From Symbiodinium natans (Eukaryota > Sar > Dinophyceae > Suessiales > Symbiodiniaceae): a DNA stretch of 64,000 nucleotides. The position numbers and the translations under genes were made by a program. Positions 48,138 to 60,016 of the stretch are shown here, in pieces. The notes beneath the pieces were generated by a model. That model searched no databases. It saw nothing but the letters and a program-made list of their open reading frames with translations, and was not told the DNA's origin. The DNA lies in NCBI GenBank assembly GCA_905221605.1, contig CAJNDS010002854.1:62001-126000 (forward strand), in the 5' to 3' direction. Every line of letters begins with the position of its first letter. The stretch's first letter is position 1.

Positions 48138-49056
48138 TCACGCCTCACCGCCCAAAAGAAAATTGATGGCCTGTGCTCTCGCAACGAAGGGCTCTTTGAA
48201 GGGGTTTGAAGAGGTCGGGTGCAGACGGGTTCAGAGGCACTGGGGCACTTGGGATGACTGGCCCGGGCTTGGAGGCCCCTGGTTGCAGCAGCCAAGCTTC
48301 GCAAGGTCTGCGTGCCAGAACCCGAAACCGTTACAAACCAAACCTGATCAACAGCATACTGCCGCAGCCTTTACAGAAGCTCCTATCCGAACAAGTACAC
48401 CCAGCCCCAATGTGAGACGCTCGCTTGGGGAAGAATGCGAGGGAAGGATGAGGAGATAAGTTGTCTGCGAAGAATGGTTCTTTTGATTGGGTGGATATTC
48501 TTCTCGCAAACTTTGTAGGGTTTATCATGTGCCTGGTTGACGTCACCGTTGGCCATCTGAAGAGCCTGTCTTCCACGGGTGGGATGTTTCTCCGGAAGCC
48601 CTCTTCAGCCCAAAATCCTTGCAAAAAGACCTGAGAATTTTACTTATTGAAAGCTTTGAAACTGAATTCCTTCTTGCAAGGCGAGTTTAAGTCGCAAAAG
48701 GCGGTGCCTGGATGTTGGAGGGTCGGTCTCCGAAGCCCATGCCAGCAAGCTGTTCAAGCCTGGGCAAACTTTTGGGGGGGTTTAACGCGGAGAGGTCGAA
48801 GGGGCTCCAGAAGCTTAACGATCAGGGTTCGAGGCTTGAGAGCTCAAGATATTGCTCCTTGACGGTTGTAAACAAGGCCCCCTCCTTCATGGTCAACCTT
48901 AAGTCCTGCACTCAACTGCCCTGAAAACCTCAAACGATTAATGACAGTCGCTTGTGTGCTGTGGTTCAGGTACCTCTTTGCCTTCAGACGATAAAGCTGG
49001 GGCTTTGCCATCTCGGCCAAGGCAGCGGCTGCGTTGCAAATCGCTCCTCTGCAGGC
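48138..49056 (-). other. DSK2: UBA-domain exons of the ubiquilin gene
   Basis: 49056-49029 (PAEERFATQ), 48749-48708 (LAGMGFGDRPSNIQ, 14 codons), 48565-48533 (ALQMANGDVNQ, 11 codons) and 48170-48138 (AINFLLGGEA and stop). Joined in this order they give a complete UBA: MGF loop, NIQAL helix, GDVN and the xAIxxLLGG end. The last two introns are GC-AG, both in phase 0. The junction 49029/48749 has CC after the exon and AG before the next, or GC-CA if slid by one base, and is non-canonical either way. A decoy MGF-like frame at 48600-48580 is not needed. Confidence 0.88.
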
Positions 49057-51057
49057 CTGTTGGCATAAGATCCGGAGGGAAGCAGAGAGCTCTGAGTCTG
49101 AGTCTGGGTTTGCAGGGTAGGGCTTGGGTGATGCGGGTTGAGGCAATGCTTTGGTAGGGTTTCGGGCATGCGAGATGCAACGTTCAGGACCGGGTTCGGG
49201 TTCGTGAGGTTGAGACGGGCGGAGGCGTCTCTTGAAGAAATGCTAAGCCGGTAGGATCGAAGTCTAAGCAAGCAGATGGAATTCGGAAATTCACCACAGA
49301 GCCCGCGAAGATGCCCGTTGATACACACTGAGGGGACATTTGAACTCAACACCTGTTCGAGGTCTGATGGCAATGGAGATGCCGAGGGGATACGCCATCA
49401 CAAGAATCTGTGTCTGGGTCTTCATTTACCCGCCACGTCAGCAATTGCAACGAACCTGCACCCCTTGAAGATGTGCTTTGCAACGCCGAAGTAAGGGTTA
49501 GGCCTTCCATCGTTGGCTGCTGGCATGCCAGCCCCCAGGCCAGCCCCCAGACCTCAAACATGTTCTACGGGTGCTCAGAGGGCTCTTTGTGCTTTTGCTT
49601 GGGCCCACTTATGGGCCCACTTCGGCGCCACTTTAAATTCAGAGGGCACTTCATGGCACTTCCAACTGTCTCAGGGCTTTGGGACATCGGGGATATGATG
49701 CTTGTTGATGACGTTGACGTGCCAAAGCCTCAAGTACAGCTCCTTAGACAGCAAGAGCAATCGAGAGGAACTACACAGTCGTTCATAAAAAACAACGAGT
49801 GGGCAATCGAAGGGAAGTTACAACAAAACAGTTAGGCCATAGCTATTTGCGCTCTAGGTGCAACATCCGATCGGGTGCTGTGCAAACGATGTCCACACAT
49901 ACTCGGGAGGACTGGCCGGTCGTGTCCTCCCATCGAAGACGAACGCCATCGGTCATGCGAAAAGATGTGTATGCCAGAGGCTCGAGCAAATATTCTCAAA
50001 ACGGAATCGGGAAGGTAAATGTTGCTGCCTATGATCTTGAGGGCACGGAAGTTGAACGCACTCCAGTTGACATCAAGGTCGACGTGCATGGTTCACGAAA
50101 ATTCTCGAATCGGCCGAAGCGGTCAGAACTGTCAGCTTTAGTCTGATCACCTTCGAGGCGCTGCGGTATGTCACATCGCCAAGTCCAGTGTGCTGGCACG
50201 AGGCAATTCAAGGGTCGATGTACCAACGCCACGAAGTGTGTCAACGAGGTGGGGGCAGGACCGAACCTGGAACTGTCAACAACTAGACCTGCTCGTCGTC
50301 ACTGACGGCTTGCTTCGGTGAGGCATTGCTCTCGGAAACACCGTTTGCACTGTGGGCCCGATTGTTGGTCGTAGTGCCGCACGGCCAACTGCGTGTCAAT
50401 GGATGTTCTCCGTTGCAGCTTCTGCTACCAGCCCCAACTGCACTAACAAGGGGGACGGTGAGGGAAAAAGGCTGGAGCTGCCACGCTTTCGAAAGAAAGT
50501 CGGGAGCTTTCGCCAAAATGGTCACGGATGCAGCATGTACAAAGTCGAATTAACCGAAGTTGCTCGAGTTGTCACTCCGAACACAAGAGTTCTAGATGGT
50601 CAATCGGTGAACCAGCAGAGAACTTGCACGAAGTGCGCACATGTGTGCATAAATATATATATATATATACACACACACATACTACTTTTTCTGTGGAGAC
50701 TTGTCCTTTCACAGTGCCCCAGCAAACACCAAAACACCCTGAGCCTCCGCCACCTGCGCCACCTCCCATGATGGCCTGGCCATCATGTGCTGCCAGAGGG
50801 GTGGGGAAGGAAACAGACTTCGGGATGTCGGATTCTGTCGGATTGTGCCTGGCTTTGGGCTAGGGTGTGGTTGGCAACATGCCCCCGCGGCTGACCGAAC
50901 TGGTAGTCCATCCAAAATTCCGTTTTGGCTTTCTGCAGATCGTTGCACATATGTTTAGGTTTAGGGGTCTAGGGGGTTGAGGGTTGAGGGGTCTGGGGCT
51001 ACTGCTGGTACTGCGGACGACGACGACGACGAGGAGGACGAGGACGAGGACGAGAAG

Positions 51058-51088
<31 letters not shown>

Positions 51089-54000
51089 GCTGCTTGCCAT
51101 GCAAGTTCGAAGGACTGCTCTTGACACGTCTTCAACACCACTCTGTGAGATCCAAGTTGCTATCAACATAAGGTTCTTTGAGCCTTAGAACTCTGCGCAC
51201 CTTTGCCTCCTACAGCCGAGCCTGCATGGCAGCTTGCATGGCCAATGGATCGAGCCTTGGGCCAACGATGGCTCGGGCCAGGGTTTAGGATCTCGGCTGC
51301 AGACTCACTTTGGGCCTCTGGGACTAAATAGTTGCAAGGTCAACCCAATCACGTCAACCTGAACTCGAATCCGAAGCTTTTGCCCAAGGCCCCTGAAATC
51401 TTTGAGGCTCAATCCCAGCTCCAGGTGTCGGTGCCGTGGGAGCGCCTGGCGTGGCGCCTCGCTGCCGATGGGCGATCAGGGTGTTTCGGGGCTTTAGGGT
51501 TTTTAGAGCTCAGGGCTCAGGATGTTTATAGCCATCTGCATGCACACACGCACCGGCGCGTGCTCACGTCTGCGCGCACAGGTGCGCATCATGAGCCATG
51601 ACACAACAAGAAACCTCTCCGCTGCGTGTGCTTTCTGTTTGCATCTCAAGACTCAGGCCCGCAAGAATCCGGGTTCTCGAAGCTCTGAAGCCCTGAAAGA
51701 CGGGGCCAAGCCTGGCGTTGGCGCCGGCGCTCCCAGAGCTGGAGCACCCGCGCCACCTCTTTTTGGGTGTTGCGCTTTGCGTTTTGCGCTTTGCGTTTTG
51801 CGCTTTGCGTTTTCGGGCGCCTTCTGTTGAGGGGGTTTCTTTCTTACACTGTACATACTCTTAAACAAGGGCGGACTGTGGGGGAGATTGAGTTTCTCGG
51901 GCTGGAGGGCTTGGAGTTTAGTTTGCGGTTTTGGGTCAAGGGGCCTTAGGGTGAGAGAGTGGGGACTAAGGATGTTGGGGTTGGAGTTTTGAAGCTCGTT
52001 CTAAGTTTCAGGGCTTTAGATTTGGAGTGTCGGATTTAGGGTTAGCGTTTCGGGCCATTCCGCGCAGGCATTGACTCTCAGGGTGACAGGTCGAGGGTTG
52101 AGGCTTAGCATACATTCGTAGCATGCATTAGTAGCATGGCATTATGGCATGCAGTAGCATAAGCGCCCAAAAACCAACAAAAACCCTTGCAACGGGTTCC
52201 CAGGCCTTGCATTCCAGCCATGGCCTGCTGCATCTGGAGGATGCCCTGCCACACTACAGCTTGGTTTTCGGGTTTTAAAGGACAGCTTAGGGGTTAGGGC
52301 GGCGTTTCGGCTTTAGAGCTTCATGTGCTTCGATGTTCAAGGGTCAGGATCTAGGCACGTAAGCCTCACAGACCAAAAAAAGCCTAGGCTCTAAAATCAT
52401 AGAAGTCAGTCGACGTGCCGATAATCACTTTCCGCACCCCAGACCAGTGCCTGAAAACTCACGGGGTAATACCCTGTGGGCCAACTTCTGCAGATGCTTT
52501 TGTGCGGAGTTGATAGCCGGACTGGTGCCCCGTGTGTTGTCGAGAAGGGTAACGGAAGCAAGCGCTTCGAACGGTCAGTGACTCAGTGACTTAGGGGGAG
52601 GGCTAGCTCAAGAGGAAACACACTCTTTTTGATCCGAAGGAGCAAACTTGAAGGCTTGGCCCTGCCTGCAGCATTTGCGGATTCATCATGGTCCGCATGA
52701 ACTGCACAGGCATATACAAGCATCAGTGGGTGGCCCCTTTAGAGCTTAAGTTTAGGCTTTAAAAGCTTCGGACTAATTCAGCAGTGTCTATGTGCCACCT
52801 GCCTCCAGTAGCCTCGAGCCATCATACTACACATTCCACACTTCCCTCACTACCGCTGGCCGCTCGAGTCTTGACTGAAATGCCCCAGCCCTGAACATGA
52901 GTTCAAGATCATCTTCGAACCACGCCTTAAACCAAAAACACTGGTTGGTTTTCCCTGGTCAGTTCTTCATTCTTAATTTGTCGCGCTTTGAGGACCGTCA
53001 CCTGTCATGCGGTCTTCCAAAATAGTTCTCATTCTTTACCTATGTCTCTGTGGTTTTGGTCTTGCCTTTCCTTTGCTGCGGGTTCTGCAGGTGTTCGAGA
53101 TTTCCTTGACTCTTGAGCAACCTCTTCTGCAACACTTCTGAACAATTTGGGTCTAGGAAAGTTACAGGGCTTTCGGGGGTTTGGGAGACAGGGTCTTTAG
53201 TTTAGGGTTCGGGTTCTGCAAAATCACAGTTGCAAAGCAAGCTTACATACCTGCGTGCTTGAAATCTATCTCGGCAGAATGTCACAGCTTCCATCGCCCA
53301 ACATCCCAACCTTCTGTGTCCCAAGAATTCAGGCACGCCATAGAAGAAGCTCCGCTTGCAAGGCGCTTTGCCGGTGGCAAGTGGAGGTCGGGTTCAGAAC
53401 ACATTGGCATGTACAACTCACAACTCGCCATTAATCACAACCCTGGGGTTTAGCGGTTCACTTGCACCAAGCAGAAGAGCAGACTGGCAGAACAAAATTG
53501 AAAGCAGGAGGCAGATCGTGAATTTTGAATACTTGGGGCTTTGGGTTTTGTTTGATTCCGGCAAGCGAAACCTGTCCTACCGACCACCACCAAAATCAAA
53601 GGCCTGGACAAGAGGCAACAGCGAAAAAAAGCAATACCAACAACCAGGAGGCGACAAGACTCACTGACTCATGGTACTGTAGCAGGCTGGCCTCTGGATT
53701 GCTCATCATCTGCAACAGCGGTCAATGCTTTGGGGAGTGGGGGGGGGGGGGCACCTATGGGTTAAGTCGTCGGGCTTTTGTCTTGAACCATGAGGATGCA
53801 GACATGAGGAGCCTGCGGTCACTCAGGACTGGTACTCCCGATTCCAAACCGCTCACGTGCCCGCAGAAAGTCGGCAACATGTACTGCCTGCAGTTTGTCG
53901 CAACAAGAGCCCTTCAGCCCTTTGTGCTACGCAGCTTTGGTGTCTGTTCCGCACCGTGGAAACATTGGCAAGGCTGAGGAAATGTTCACGCCAAGCTCCA

Positions 54001-55879
54001 GCTTCTAAGCGCCAAAGGGAAACCATCCAACAGATCCTTTGAGCCTCGACCCTTACATGAAAGCTGCACCTAATGCATGCTAGACCCTAACCCCTACACC
54101 CGGCCTGTGCCATCATCGGATCTCGCTGCATCAGTTGCTGCACAGGGGGCAGAACGGTCTTTCGCTTGAGGTGAGGGGCTATTGGTTCAGGAAGCTCAGC
54201 CGGATGCGGGGCTCGTTTGGACATCAGGGTTTACGGTCTAAGGATTTCTGGTCACCTGCTCCAGGGTGCCAGGGCAAACAAAAGCTGTGAAGGTTTCCGT
54301 GGGCTGGGGGATCAGTAGTTGAAAGGGATGAAAAGTTTAGGGGCATAGGCCTAGGGCTTTGTGGGTTCGGGCTTCGGGAAACAAGCACCTGCAGCATCGG
54401 ATTGTTCTGAACCATCTGCTGCATCATCTGCGGATTATTTGCCTTGCGCCAACATCGCTCGCGTTCAGGATCGGGTTAAAGGCTTTAGGCCTAGAGTCCG
54501 GGGCGCTGCTTTGGAGCGTAGCTATGAAAAACTGGGATTCGCATCGCCCAACCGACTTCCCTCGGACTTGGGGCTTCCTGCACAGAATGGCCGGCTGAAA
54601 ACCCTGAAACACTCGTTTACTGAGGATGTCCAGAGTCGAATCCTTTCTACCTCAATTCCATTCTACATCCCTCTAACCCTTCTTTCTTCTTGAAGCCACT
54701 TAACAAGGTCAGAGGCTTTAGAACTGGGGGTTGGGGGGCTCGGACAGCGGCCCAGGGACCAGCCGTGTACGGCGTCGTAGGCTTGGTGGCACCCTCTACT
54801 CGAAGCGGCTTTGGGACGCGAGGGCTTCGGTGGCGCTGATTCAGCTTTTGCTGTGGCCTTAAGGCCCCTCCACCCCAAGCTGCGCGTTCGAGCAACAAAG
54901 CCCAAAACTTGCCACGAAGAATCCACAAAAACCGTTTCGAAGACCCAGAGAACTCTCTTAAACTCAATCCCAAACCTCCGAGCTCTTAAAGAGTGTTGGG
55001 AATAGCTACCAGGTTCGTCATCATCTGCTGGACCATAGGGTTCTGCAGCATGCCTGCGACCTGAGAGGGTCACAGAATGGGAACAAAACGTCAACCCAAG
55101 CAGATCATGAGCCCAACAAGACGTCAAACTTCAGGTATGGCCCGGCGCGTTCCCAACACTTCCAACACCGCTCCTTGCGCTCCCTGCAATCCTTTACAAC
55201 CTCCGCAAACTGCGCAGAAACCCCTTTGGCCACCCGGCCATGTTTGGGTCCATACCTCCCATGCCGCCCATGCCGCCCATGCCGCCAAGGCCCGGCATGC
55301 CTGCTGCTTTCGTTTCGAGCATTCGGTTCAAGATTTCGGGTTGTGGGTCAAGTTGGGGGGCTTTCAATGTTCTGGGAAGGCTACATTTTGATGGCGTTCC
55401 CGAGAAACAGCAACCCTTAACCAATCAGGATAACCACGAGACTTCCAACACCCCCCACGTGCTGGGGCTCGCACCCGGGGTGGCGCCCGGGGTGGCGCCC
55501 GGGGTGGCGCCTGGCGCCCCGGCCCCGTAGCCGGGGCCTGGCCAGCAGGAGTTCGGGCGCTTTGCTCTTTGTGTTGTTGTTCGGGCATCTTTGTTTGTGC
55601 GAGTCGGGCTTCTCCGCAAGCACTGAGAATTCGACTTCAATTGCTCACCAAGCATGTAACGATGCTTGCAAAAAAGTACAACCACATGCACTGCCTGCTT
55701 TCGCTCCAAGCACTCCTTTTTGCCATTATGAAAGCAGCAAATCTGAAAGGCCCCGACCCAAAGAAGAAACTGAACACCCAGCCGTGATACCACCTAAAGT
55801 CAAAGCTCAAGCCTAGGCCTCACAGCCGGACCCTTATACTGCTGAAGCCCTGATGGCACCCTGCAGGTTCGGCGCCTCC

Positions 55880-55910
<31 letters not shown>

Positions 55911-58301
55911 AGCGCCTCCCCGGGTTGAGGGCCCCTTTGGGGTTGCGAAGGTCCTGTGGCCCCACTTGCACCCCAAAGTCAAGCGCTGAAGAACTCGAAA
56001 TCCTGAACATCCCTGACCCTAAAGCAGTGACCTGCATCATTGCAGGATCGCTCATCAGTCCAGCCATGGGGTTGGCCGCGCCGCCAGCCTTGAACACGCT
56101 CCGTGGGTTGGAGGTGTCATGCATCTACCCCGAAATCTCTACATCAAAGCACCAAACCACTGCAGCTTGGCGGCCCCCGGCGCCCCCAAGCCTCGGCGGG
56201 TGCTTGAAAGGCTTCCGGTCCGTGAAGTGACGCAACCTAAGGGACCTAATTCAAGGGAGCAAGGTCGGCAGGTAGTCGCATCCTTCAACTGCATACATAT
56301 TGCAGACGCAACGTGCTTCTATCCAAGTGGTCAACTAAATCTTCACTTCACATGTTTCCACAGCCCCGCAGCTATCCCACAGCAGTCAACAGCTTGCCGT
56401 AGCTCACCGTCCAATAGGGACCCTCAGCTGCCTCAACTGCCCTTGGTTTGGGGGATTGCCAAGCTTCACATCTTCCACATCTTTCATGTGGATGCCCCCA
56501 AAACAAGCCTCACAACAGGCCACCAGTGCAGCTCCGCAGCCAGCCATGGCTGCAAGCGGGTCAGGCGCAGCTCCAGGCGTTGCCGCCTGCGGTGCTTCGT
56601 GCTTCGGTGCGATTTGAGGACTTCGGGTTGTCTGTGTTTTATAGAAGGGTTTAGGGAGTGGTCAGAGTGGTCAAAGTGGTGGTCGGAGTGGTCGGAGTCT
56701 TGGACGACGGGACCACCAGATCTCTTGACCGCTTGGGGCCCAGACAGGGGTGGCCACTGGCGTCGCTGCTGGCGCAGCCGCAGGGGTCGCGGTGGGAGCC
56801 GGCCTTTCCATGGGTCTTTGTGCTGCGCACACAGTGTCGTAAGAAATCTTGGGTGATCCGATGTTCCAGTTTTGAAGGCTTGCCTGCAAGGTCAGTACTA
56901 ACTCAAGCAGTGACTAAGGGGTTGGGGCTGGGGGCAGGTAGGGGTTTAGACAGGTGGGCGGGCTCTGAAACCCCTGCGCCCTACTTATAACGGGTGCACA
57001 GAGCTCCAAGACCCCAGCAGTGCAATGAGGCACACCTTTTTACGTCCGAATGCCCTCGTCACGCTGCCAAGCTTCACTTCCTCTAGATTGGACATTTTCG
57101 GAGCTTGCTCACTGTAAAACAAGCCTTTCGGGGCTTCGGGGCTTCAAGAACCATTTTCAACCCAAATATGAAGAGTCCCTACAATGCCTAAAAGCTCACA
57201 ATCACCTAAGCCGCCTAAACCCTGAAGCCTGTCAAACCCCAAAAATGCTCAGTGCGCGGCGTGGTGGCCGCAGCACCGGCGCTGGGTTGGGATTTGACCA
57301 CGTGCATGGTGTTACCGCTTTCGACCTCAATGTGGTCAGACACTGCGATGCCCCCAAATTTGGGCTTCCCATCTCCCTCAGAAGAAAAGGCAAGCCCATC
57401 CTCCACTGCTTTTTACTCATCACTACACATTACGCGCGTCACTATTGCTTGTAAAATGCTTTTTCACATCCTGTGAGTCCGAAATCGTGCCCGAAATCGA
57501 CTCCATGACTCATGACCCAGCAAATATACCTGACCCCACATTTCCCACCCAAAGTCCGCCCTAAACCTACACAAACATCTGAAGCCCTAGGCGCTGAATC
57601 CAAATAAACCTATACACAAGGCCATGGTGAGCAATGCCTTCTGCGACTCCAGCGTGTCCGCGTCCTTCAAGATACGCCTTCAGTTTAAGGCGTTGCTGAG
57701 TATGCCCGAGCACGGCCGCAGACTCAACTGCCCGGCTTGCACGGACAGGGGTTTCAGGGCTGTTTTTGACCCTCGAACACTTGTAAAGCCTCGATCTCTC
57801 CAACCATCCCCCCAAGTCCCTTACAGGTCTGGTTTGGGCAAAGAAGGCCCAGAATGTTTTAGAGAAACACGCACCCACTAAGCGCTCTAAACCTCAAAAT
57901 CTCAACAGAAACCTTGGCCCGCGGCCCTTTAAAGATGAGCTTCATGGAATCGGGCTCAATCCCACACCTGGGCTGCCGTGGGGCCTTGGGCTTTGTGCTT
58001 TTTCTTGGGCTGACGACTTGGGAAGCCCAGTTCGGGCAAGGCCTCGGGGCGTGTGAGGGGGAACCACTGAGTGCCCGAATAAAGCAGACAGATTTCAAAA
58101 ACAAATCCAAGTTGTAGGGTTCACGGCTTGGTGCTGAGTCCCGGGCTCAGCCTTGGCCTTCTCCTTGACCTCCTGTCCAGCGAATCCTAAAGGTCCTCAA
58201 CTCCTCACAGGGGCCCGGAAGCCCTCGACCCTGAAGCCCTAACCTGAGAACCCGCTTGTGTCCTTGACCGTCATCGAAGGCTCTAAGTCCAACGAGAACC
58301 T
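48138..58301 (-). CDS. DSK2: Ubiquilin / DSK2-type ubiquitin receptor, split into 20 or more tiny exons
   Basis: Ubiquilins shuttle ubiquitinated proteins to the proteasome: the N-terminal UBL binds the proteasome, STI1-type repeats bind clients, and the C-terminal UBA binds ubiquitin (family knowledge). Here all three parts appear in the expected order over 10 kb of minus strand. UBL exons run from 58301 to 57258. STI1-like Met/Gln/Asn-Pro and Gly-Gly-Met exons lie between about 56.8 and 49.5 kb. UBA exons run from 49056 to the TGA at 48138-48140. Most exons are 22-90 bp; introns reach about 1 kb. Donors are GT (54388, 55009, 55233, 56031), GC (48532, 48707, 52205, 52665, 56540, 57925, 58146) and GA (58262). 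The first UBL strand exon (about 58717-58698, FKLSGSG) and the start codon are uncertain, and some middle exons may be missed. Confidence 0.86.
49512..56810 (-). other. DSK2: STI1-like and Gly/Met/Pro linker exons of the ubiquilin gene
   Basis: Exons in order: about 56810-56742 (PTATPAAAPAATPVATP), 56586-56541 (AATPGAAPDPLAAMA), 56088-56032 (NPMAGLMSDPAMMQ), about 55925-55866 (MGGMGGMGGMGGAEP), about 55540-55450 (GATPGATPGATPGA), about 55307-55234 (GGMGGMGGMGGMDPNMAG), 55060-55010 (VAGMLQNPMVQQMMTNL), 54442-54389 (ANNPQMMQQMVQNNPMLQ), about 53709-53690 (MMSNPE), 52701-52666 (FMRTMMNPQMLQ), 52245-52206 (GILQMQQAMAGMQ), about 51765-51713 (APALGAPAPTPG), 51457-about 51417 (ATPGAPTAPTPG), about 50772-50734 (MGGGAGGGGSG) and about 49551-49512 (LGAGLGAGMPA). 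The NP-centred Met/Gln helices are the STI1 signature; the rest is flexible linker. Confidence 0.75.
50656..51090. repeat. Short (TA)n/(CA)n and (GAC/GAG/AAG)n tracts in ubiquilin introns
   Basis: (TA)n then (CA)n at 50656-50680, and GACGAC, GAGGAC, then (GAAGAA)n at 51017-51088. They sit between the Gly-rich exon at 50.75 kb and the Pro/Ala exon at 51.43 kb. Confidence 0.85.
57258..58301 (-). other. DSK2: UBL-domain exons of the ubiquilin gene
   Basis: 58301-58263 (RFSLDLEPSMTVK), 58172-58147 (EVKEKAKAE), 57967-57926 (CGIEPDSMKLIFKG), 57677-about 57638 (RILKDADTLESQ) and 57342-57258 (SDHIEVESGNTMHVVKSQP). Read together they follow ubiquitin position by position through GIxPDxxxLIFxG and then the Dsk2-like ILKDxxTxES and HLVKSQP end. 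The first three junctions are exact in frame: a GA-AG intron (58173-58262), then GC-AG (57968-58146) and GC-AG (57678-57925). The junction into 57342 keeps frame only if the border is shifted by one shared G, or the exon ends earlier than 57638, so that border is open. Confidence 0.85.
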
Positions 58302-58781
58302 CTGGCAAGGACTCGGCTGACAAGAAGGGCTTTAGGGTTTTTGGGGGCTGAATCACTGAAGGCCTGAAAATGACCTGAAGAAGCCAGAAGGTGCTGAGGG
58401 TTTAACCGCTTAGCCGCTTAGCCTTCTCGTGCCAGACACCCAGAAATCCAATGCCTCGAATGTCTTTGAACTGAACCCTAAACCCCTAAACGATGAAGTC
58501 CTACATCCGAAACACTCCTGTGACTCCCAAGCCATCTCGAGTCTTGGGTCCAGAACAAGTGCAAGCCCTGTGGCCTTCCTGTGGCCTTCGCACTCAAGAT
58601 ACAGAGCTCCAAGACTTCAGGGCTTGGTGCAAATCAACACCCAACCGCAAACTTTCAAAGGAAGCGGTCACTGTCTAGGTGCTGCGCGTGGTCCCACCGG
58701 ACCCGGAGAGTTTGAAGCTCACATTTAAAGTCCTCGGAAGAGGTACATGTAAGGCTAGCAGGACCTAGCAGCAAGGTTTAG

Positions 58782-59105
58782 TAAAAACCGATAGAAAACC
58801 AATAAAAACCAATAAAGACCAATAGGGAACCAATGAAAACCAATAAAAAACAAATACAAACCGATAGAAACCCAATAAGAACCAATAGAAAACTAATAAA
58901 CACCAATAAAAACCAATAGAAAACCAATACAAACCGATAGAAGCCCAATAAAAACCAGCAGAACACCAATAAAAACAAATTGGTTTTCCATTGGTTTATA
59001 TTGGTTTTCTATTGGTTTATACTGATTTTCTCATGGCTTTCTGTTGGTTTTCTCTTGGTTTTCTCTATTGGTTTTCTATTGGTTTATTGGTTTTATTGGT
59101 TTAGG
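58782..59105. repeat. Inverted pair of CCAATAAAAA-type arrays
   Basis: 58782-58980 is (CCAATAAAAA / CCAATAGAAAA / CCGATAGAAA)n. From 58981 to 59105 the complement appears, (TTGGTTTTCTATTGG)n. The two halves are complementary, so the region can form a hairpin of more than 100 bp with almost no loop. Confidence 0.9.
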
Positions 59106-59276
59106 GGTTCGGGCACCCCAAGCAGAAGCCGAACGCTCAACCGCTTAAAGCACACCCCACCTGTTCACGGGAATTGCTGAGATTGCTGAACCCTCTTTGT
59201 TTCAGGCCACAAAAAGGCAAATGAGCCCAGAGCCCCTTGAACTCGCGAAAGCTGGGTCAACGATCTTGCGATTTTA

Positions 59277-59495
59277 ACCTCCGAGCTCTAAAAACCTCTG
59301 GTCTTGATCGGGCACACAGAATACCAAGGTTTGGCCACCAAGCTCCCCACATGGCTTGACGCGGCTGCCGCAACTGCTGCCTTTGGCACTCACGCGAAAA
59401 CGCAGCGGTGACGTGTAAGCGCTGCTAGGGTTCTGCATTTCTTCGGTCAGCATCGGGCCGTACCCTATCCAAGAGCCTCCGCCACCCGGCATCAT
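59277..59495 (-). CDS. Exon-like frame, unknown
   Basis: Reads MMPGGGGSWIGYGPMLTEEM then ASPLRF-type mixed sequence (RFRVSAKGSSCGSRVKPCGE, GQTLVFCVPDQDQRFLELGG) to a stop. Balanced composition but no recognised motif. It may be chance. Confidence 0.22.
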
Positions 59496-59664
59496 TACTC
59501 ACCCCTTTCGAGAGCAGATCCCGCGAGATCTCTTTTTGGCCAGGGCGCGCCAGGGCTGCACCGCCTGAGACTGGGGGAGGATGTGGGGAAACATGCTTAG
59601 GGTGAGCTTGCACCCTACATCCCTAAAACCGACCTCTCTTCACTCTTCAGCTTGAAAGATACAA

Positions 59665-59838
59665 ATGATGCCCCAAGCAGGACGCCTTTTGCTGCTAGGC
59701 CCTGAGTCGTCTGTTTTGAGGGCCGTGCTTGAAAAGGGGATCCAAGAAGGGAGCCTGCTGAGGGTTGAAATGATTCCTACGGTCCATCAGACCTTGCTTG
59801 GTCATCCCACAGAGTCGCAAAGGAACGCCTTGCACTGA
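59665..59838 (+). CDS. Small plus-strand ORF, 57 codons
   Basis: ATG ATG start, reads MMPQAGRLLLLGPESSVLRA then VLEKGIQEGSLLRVEMIPTV and HQTLLGHPTESQRNALH, stop TGA. The other strand is full of stops here, which favours plus-strand coding. A TTCAG acceptor lies just upstream (59651), so it may be a last exon. No family recognised. Confidence 0.3.
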   Translation: MMPQAGRLLLLGPESSVLRAVLEKGIQEGSLLRVEMIPTVHQTLLGHPTESQRNALH

Positions 59839-60016
59839 ATCCACGGCCACTGATCAGTCCCTAAACTCTGCGGCTGATGCGTCGCTTGCCCTCCTTTCAC
59901 TCGCAGCCTTCTTGTGCAATCACACGTTCCTGCTCTCACCCCATGGGGACATACTGATGTTGACTTAAGCTCTCGATAGCTCTCGCAGTGCTACGGGAAT
60001 GTGCACCCCTCACGAA

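Noticed and set aside
48575-48605. Frame reading GFRRNI just upstream of the ALQMANGDVNQ exon, as the UBA loop
   Set aside because: It is out of frame with the following exon; the exon at 48708-48749 (MGFGDRPSNIQ) fits in sequence, phase and spacing.
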